From the NCBI RefSeq assembly GCF_042652645.1, contig NZ_JBHSGU010000002.1:1302001-1366000 (forward strand): 64,000 nucleotides of DNA, written 5' to 3'. The notes beneath the pieces are model-generated. The model was not told where the DNA came from. It searched no databases and was given only the letters and a program-made list of their open reading frames with translations. The DNA comes from Glaciecola siphonariae. GTDB taxonomy: Bacteria > Pseudomonadota > Gammaproteobacteria > Enterobacterales > Alteromonadaceae. The first letter of the stretch is position 1. Each line of letters starts with the position of its first letter. A program made the translations under genes and the position numbers. Of this stretch, positions 60,419 to 64,000 are shown piece after piece.

Positions 60419-61240
60419 CTAAATCACAGGATTCAGCTTACTCGCGGCTAAATCTCCGGGCTTGCAGCCGGGAAGCCAAGTCGCAAGATCATTTTCGCGC
60501 GACTTATTCCAGCGGTTTTGCGGGTCTGGACGCTCAATAATGCGGGCATTGTCTTCATACCAAATAATTGTCATTACCTCTCTTAAGGTATTTGTATGAT
60601 TGCCCGGTGCGCCATGTAAACACCAGCCGGAGTGAAAGGTGGCATCGCCTGCGTTCATGTCGCCATAGTTAACAATTTCAAAGCCCTTTTCTTCGCACAT
60701 CTTGCTTAAGTAGCTCTCTGAATCATCTGAAATTGGCATATCCCCTAAATAGCCTACTTGCGATGTTCCACTGGCAAAGTTAAGCGTGCCCATTGCCGCG
60801 GTAATATCCATTAGCGGCATCCACATGGTAATGCATTTGTCGGTATCCAGCGGCCAGTAATGTTGGTCTTGATGCCACGGCGTAATGCCGCCTTTTGGCT
60901 CTTTAAACAAGGCTTGGTCATGATAAATACGCACGCGCTCAACGCCCATCAACTGCGCGGCAACACTGGCAAAGCGTTTACTTAACACCCATTTTGCAAG
61001 CTCAGGATTTTCTACCCACAAATTCATGATTTGTAAAAAGGCTTTACCGTATGTGTCACGCTCTTCCATAGGCACTGCACTTATCGATTCTTTGCGGGTG
61101 CTAACACTGCGCGTTACTTGCTCTCTAAAAGCAGAAATGTGAGCGCCGTCGCACACGCCATTAAGCCTAACGTGCCCATTGCGCTTATAATTTTCAATGT
61201 CTTTAGCAGACACGTTCATAGGTGTATCGATATATTCCAT
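60419..61240 (-). CDS. Phytanoyl-CoA dioxygenase (PhyH) family Fe(II)/2-oxoglutarate oxygenase
   Basis: 273 residues. The iron triad appears as H123-x-D125 in PWHQDQHYWPLDTDKC and His209 in FHSGWCLHGAPGN; Arg220 is the likely 2-oxoglutarate ligand. The N-terminal SAKDIENYKRNGHVRLNGV is typical. Hydroxylates small molecules; substrate unknown. It follows the esterase by about 30 nt and forms the last gene of a PhyH-esterase-dehydrogenase operon, so hydroxylation, ester cleavage and alcohol oxidation may act on one compound. Confidence 0.85.
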   Translation of the reverse strand: MEYIDTPMNVSAKDIENYKRNGHVRLNGVCDGAHISAFREQVTRSVSTRKESISAVPMEERDTYGKAFLQIMNLWVENPELAKWVLSKRFASVAAQLMGVERVRIYHDQALFKEPKGGITPWHQDQHYWPLDTDKCITMWMPLMDITAAMGTLNFASGTSQVGYLGDMPISDDSESYLSKMCEEKGFEIVNYGDMNAGDATFHSGWCLHGAPGNHTNTLREVMTIIWYEDNARIIERPDPQNRWNKSRENDLATWLPGCKPGDLAASKLNPVI

Positions 61241-61270
61241 TGTTATGCGCTCCTGTTAGGGCTTGATTGC

Positions 61271-62149
61271 TTACTTTTTGCCTGATTGTTTCGGGGCTGC
61301 CGCTTTATTGCGTTCAATTTCATCAAAAAATTTTAGGCTCTTATCGAGATGTTGATGCCAGTAGTCCCATTCATGCCCGCCCTCAAATGCCTCAAAGCGA
61401 TGTGCAATTCCAAGCTTATTCATTTGACTGGTTAGGGCTTTATTTGCTTCAAAGAGTACGTCGTCTTTACCGCAGTCAAAGCGAATGGGCGGCAGGCTAT
61501 TTTTGTGTTGCTTCATCCAATATAAAACGCTGGGTTCATTGTCATCTGCGGTGGCATAAGCTCGCAAGTCGGTTTGAGTAAATTGTGATAAATCTGCCAA
61601 TTCGGTCACCGCTGAGTGAGCAGATATTCCGCTGAACAAATCGGGATATTTGCTGCCAAGTCGCAAGGCGCCATAGCCGCCCATTGAAAGTCCAGCTATA
61701 TAAACATTGCTGCTCTCGCTCACTGAGTCAACGTGTTGTGTCACGGCGCTGATAACATCATCCACAATCCATCGCTCAAAATTACCTCCCTTACGCAAAG
61801 GTAAGTAGGCTGATCCATCCCAAATGCCGCCGTCTGAGGGCATCACTAACACAAACTCACTTAAGCCTTGTTCGCGCAGCTTATCGAGAACAAGATGCGC
61901 TCCCCCTGAAAACATCCACGCCCAATGATTGCCGTACACGCCATGCAGCAGCAACACCACAGGGAGGTTTTTTTGCTCACTGTAGGCGTTGTATATACAA
62001 ACATCCTGTCGACGAACGCGCGGCGGCTCAGCGGATTTTTGCTGCACATTACCACTCTGCGTATGCAGATTTGTTGAGCTAATGGTAAGCAACATTAGCT
62101 TGTTCGGTGCAAATTGCGGATTAGATACTTCAACCCTTGAAATACTCAT
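61271..62149 (-). CDS. Alpha/beta hydrolase esterase (PF00756-like)
   Basis: 292 residues from the ATG at 62149, one base after the dehydrogenase stop (TAACATG), with AGGAAGG upstream; a frame to 62173 lies inside the dehydrogenase gene. VVLLLHGVYGNHWAWM is the oxyanion region, AGLSMGGYGAL holds nucleophile Ser155, DCGKDDVLFEAN the Asp, and FEGGHEWDYW the His. No signal peptide: cytoplasmic. Similar to tributyrin/feruloyl-type esterases and S-formylglutathione hydrolases. Confidence 0.82.
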   Translation of the reverse strand: MSISRVEVSNPQFAPNKLMLLTISSTNLHTQSGNVQQKSAEPPRVRRQDVCIYNAYSEQKNLPVVLLLHGVYGNHWAWMFSGGAHLVLDKLREQGLSEFVLVMPSDGGIWDGSAYLPLRKGGNFERWIVDDVISAVTQHVDSVSESSNVYIAGLSMGGYGALRLGSKYPDLFSGISAHSAVTELADLSQFTQTDLRAYATADDNEPSVLYWMKQHKNSLPPIRFDCGKDDVLFEANKALTSQMNKLGIAHRFEAFEGGHEWDYWHQHLDKSLKFFDEIERNKAAAPKQSGKK

Positions 62150-62150
62150 G

Positions 62151-63293
62151 TTACGCGCCTTCCTCAAATTCACTGCTGTCGATAATCACAACCCCTTTTG
62201 CAATGCGTCCATTGAGTAAGTCGTCAAAACCCTGATGAATGTCATCAAGCCGGTAGGTTTTGCTCACAAGTTCATCGAGCTTTAGCTCACCTTGCGCGTT
62301 TAGATCTAAAATGCGCGTGAAGTCGCGCTCTGGGTTGCACATGCCATAAAGTGGGTTAATGTAGAGCTTATCCCATTCAAATAGCTCACAATCAAAATCT
62401 ATGCGCTGCTCGATACCACTCACTTGAACCGCCATACCGGCATTTCTAACGAGTGCTAGAGGCGCTGAACCCAAGGCAGGAATGGCGGTGCATTCAAAGG
62501 CATAATCAGCTCCGCGGCCTTCGGTGAGGGCTCTTACTTTGGCTTTTACCTCAACAAAATCGATGTCTTCTTTGCTCGCAATAATGCCGTGGGTTGCACC
62601 AAAGCGTTTGGCTGTTTCAATGCGGTTAGCAGCAATATCGATAGCAATGATCATGGCGGCGCCAGCATTTTTAGCACCCTGTATAGCGTTTAAACCCACC
62701 CCTCCACAGCCAATAACACACACCGATTCGCCCGCTTGCACTTTTGCCGCGTTTATCACCGAGCCCCAACCGGTCATTACACCGCAGCCGATGATTGAGG
62801 CGGCAGTAAGAGAGATATGATGCTCAAGTTTAACCACAGCAGCTTGCTTTACCATGGCAAACTCACTCATGGTGCCTAAATGAAAGGCGCGCTCAATGCC
62901 CTTTTCTTGATATTTAGACGACTCGATGTGTGCGTGCCCCGATAGGTCGCAGCCACACACCGGTGAATTCACCTCACAAATATGCACATTCCCGCGCTTG
63001 CACTGAAAACAATCACCACAGGGTATTGCCCAATTGAGAATAACGCGATCGCCAGCGGCCACTTTCGTAACATTTTTACCGACTTTATGCACACGGCCGG
63101 CTCCCTCATGCCCAACAATAAAGGGCTTGTTCCAGGTTTGAATAGCGTCCCAGTCGGTATGGCATATGCCGGCTGCGGCAATTTTTACCAGCACTTCGTC
63201 GTCGCCGCATTCGCCTAGTGCGATAGTATCAACGTGAAAGTTACCCTTGCCATCGCTTATCAACGCTTTGGCCGTAATGTTTACCTCTGGCAT
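62151..63293 (-). CDS. Zinc-dependent alcohol dehydrogenase (MDR family)
   Basis: 380 residues. The catalytic zinc site includes Cys44 (GICHTDWD) and His62-Glu63 (GHEGAG). The structural zinc site is Cys92, 95, 98 and 106 (CGDCFQCKRGNVHIC). NAD(P) binding is CVIGCGGVGLNAIQGAKNAG. Resembles class III / aryl-alcohol dehydrogenases. First gene of the operon with the esterase and PhyH genes; divergent from the regulator at 63450, which probably controls it. Substrate unknown. Confidence 0.88.
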   Translation of the reverse strand: MPEVNITAKALISDGKGNFHVDTIALGECGDDEVLVKIAAAGICHTDWDAIQTWNKPFIVGHEGAGRVHKVGKNVTKVAAGDRVILNWAIPCGDCFQCKRGNVHICEVNSPVCGCDLSGHAHIESSKYQEKGIERAFHLGTMSEFAMVKQAAVVKLEHHISLTAASIIGCGVMTGWGSVINAAKVQAGESVCVIGCGGVGLNAIQGAKNAGAAMIIAIDIAANRIETAKRFGATHGIIASKEDIDFVEVKAKVRALTEGRGADYAFECTAIPALGSAPLALVRNAGMAVQVSGIEQRIDFDCELFEWDKLYINPLYGMCNPERDFTRILDLNAQGELKLDELVSKTYRLDDIHQGFDDLLNGRIAKGVVIIDSSEFEEGA

Positions 63294-63449
63294 AGTTGCT
63301 CTTTAATAAATGCACAATTGAGCGTTAATATAGCGGGTTTAAACATCCATGTACTGTCAGTTTATTATCAAAAAATATCAAAAATATGCTCACATTAAGC
63401 TAATATAAGCTTTTTATGGCCTCATACTATCAAAATAGGACCATGGTTG

Positions 63450-64000
63450 ATGAAAGATACAAAAGCGTATTGCGAGCCTTTTTGTCTTGATAAAAATCAC
63501 AGTTTTGAAATTCATAAAGTGCAATACGGACACGACGATGTCTATTCGTGCTTTACGCACTTTCATGAAGTGCATGAGCTAATCATCTTCGAAAACATCA
63601 GCGGTTTTTATTTTTATAGCGCGGGCAAGTCTACGCTTGAGAACAACGACTTGGTATTTACACCGAGCTTTGAGACGCACAATTTTGAATGCGCTGCGGG
63701 CAGTAAGTCTTGGTATATATTGCAGTTTCTACCCTCACTGGCAGAGCAATTGAACATCAGTTCTGTGCTCTCTAGATTTGGGCAAGGGATGCACTTAAGG
63801 CTCAGCGCACAGCATATAAAAACAGTACAACAGCAGGCTCAGTGGCTACATGAATGCTATCGGCGAGACGCAAACAGCGAATTGAGTAAGGCTTTGTTAA
63901 AAACCCTTATTTTATGGATAGCTGAACACGCCCATCCTATGAACCCAGAGGCCGACAAACAGGTCTTAGTAAGCACCGAGCACGACAAGCTCAAACCCAT
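63450..64000 (+). CDS. AraC-type regulator, N-terminal cupin part (partial, 3' end outside window)
   Basis: About 183 codons from the ATG at 63450 (AGGA about 12 nt upstream). HFHEVHELIIFENISGFYFY and ENNDLVFTPSFETHNFECA form the cupin sensor domain found in AraC-family activators; the C-terminal double HTH would lie beyond the window edge and is not seen. Divergent from the dehydrogenase-esterase-PhyH operon, the usual place for its regulator. Confidence 0.7.
   Translation, partial: MKDTKAYCEPFCLDKNHSFEIHKVQYGHDDVYSCFTHFHEVHELIIFENISGFYFYSAGKSTLENNDLVFTPSFETHNFECAAGSKSWYILQFLPSLAEQLNISSVLSRFGQGMHLRLSAQHIKTVQQQAQWLHECYRRDANSELSKALLKTLILWIAEHAHPMNPEADKQVLVSTEHDKLKP

Overview
The window looks like a chromosomal segment of a marine gammaproteobacterium, most likely Alteromonadales/Alteromonadaceae. 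This rests on the Vibrio-like order of flagellar genes, H-ring genes (flgP, flgT), Maf/Pse flagellin glycosylation, and a TonB-receptor/flavin-halogenase locus. No species is named because nothing could be searched. Base composition looks moderate and even, except for an AT-rich patch of small lipoprotein genes at about 40-42.7 kb.

Flagellar block (1-30.4 kb). On the minus strand, read from high to low coordinates: cheV-cheR, flgBCDE, flgFGHIJKL, three separate flagellin genes, flaG, fliD, fliS, a fliT-like gene, a giant Maf glycosyltransferase, and the start of pseB. flgA, flgM and flgN lie on the plus strand upstream of cheV. After an unrelated alpha/beta hydrolase comes the divergent pair flgP/flgT. 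Regulatory sites fit the usual hierarchy. Sigma-54 type -24/-12 elements precede flgB, flgF, flgP and (less perfect) flgT; sigma-28 type elements precede flgM and the flagellin at 10597-11433. The flagellin intergenic regions are unusually rich in structure: strong terminators, leader hairpins, repeated leader fragments, a 15-bp tandem repeat, and a candidate plus-strand small RNA at about 9.8-10.04 kb.

Halogenase/TonB locus (30.4-40.1 kb, minus strand). Two intact flavin-dependent (tryptophan-type) halogenases, a third divergent copy that lost its catalytic residues, a large TonB-dependent receptor and a small secreted protein.

Small-gene patch (40.1-45.1 kb). A HAD-hydrolase remnant, a small membrane protein flanked by integron-attC-like sequences, several lipoproteins, a lipoprotein esterase, and a palindromic MITE-like element.

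Aryl-precursor/ACP mini-cluster (45.1-51.1 kb). A PPTase, LolA-like protein, hotdog thioesterase and ACP on the minus strand, then an FkbO/XanB2-type chorismatase. A second ACP, an AMP-forming ligase and a TetR regulator follow on the plus strand. This resembles the starter-unit half of aryl-polyene (xanthomonadin-like) pathways, but no ketosynthase, ketoreductase or dehydratase is present here.

Right end (51.1-64 kb). A choice-of-anchor lipoprotein with a collagen-like linker, a DUF885 lipoprotein, tRNA-Arg(CCT), an RND efflux pump with its adaptor, and a small lipoprotein. The last genes are a PhyH dioxygenase-esterase-zinc alcohol dehydrogenase operon with a divergent cupin-type (AraC-like) regulator cut by the window edge.
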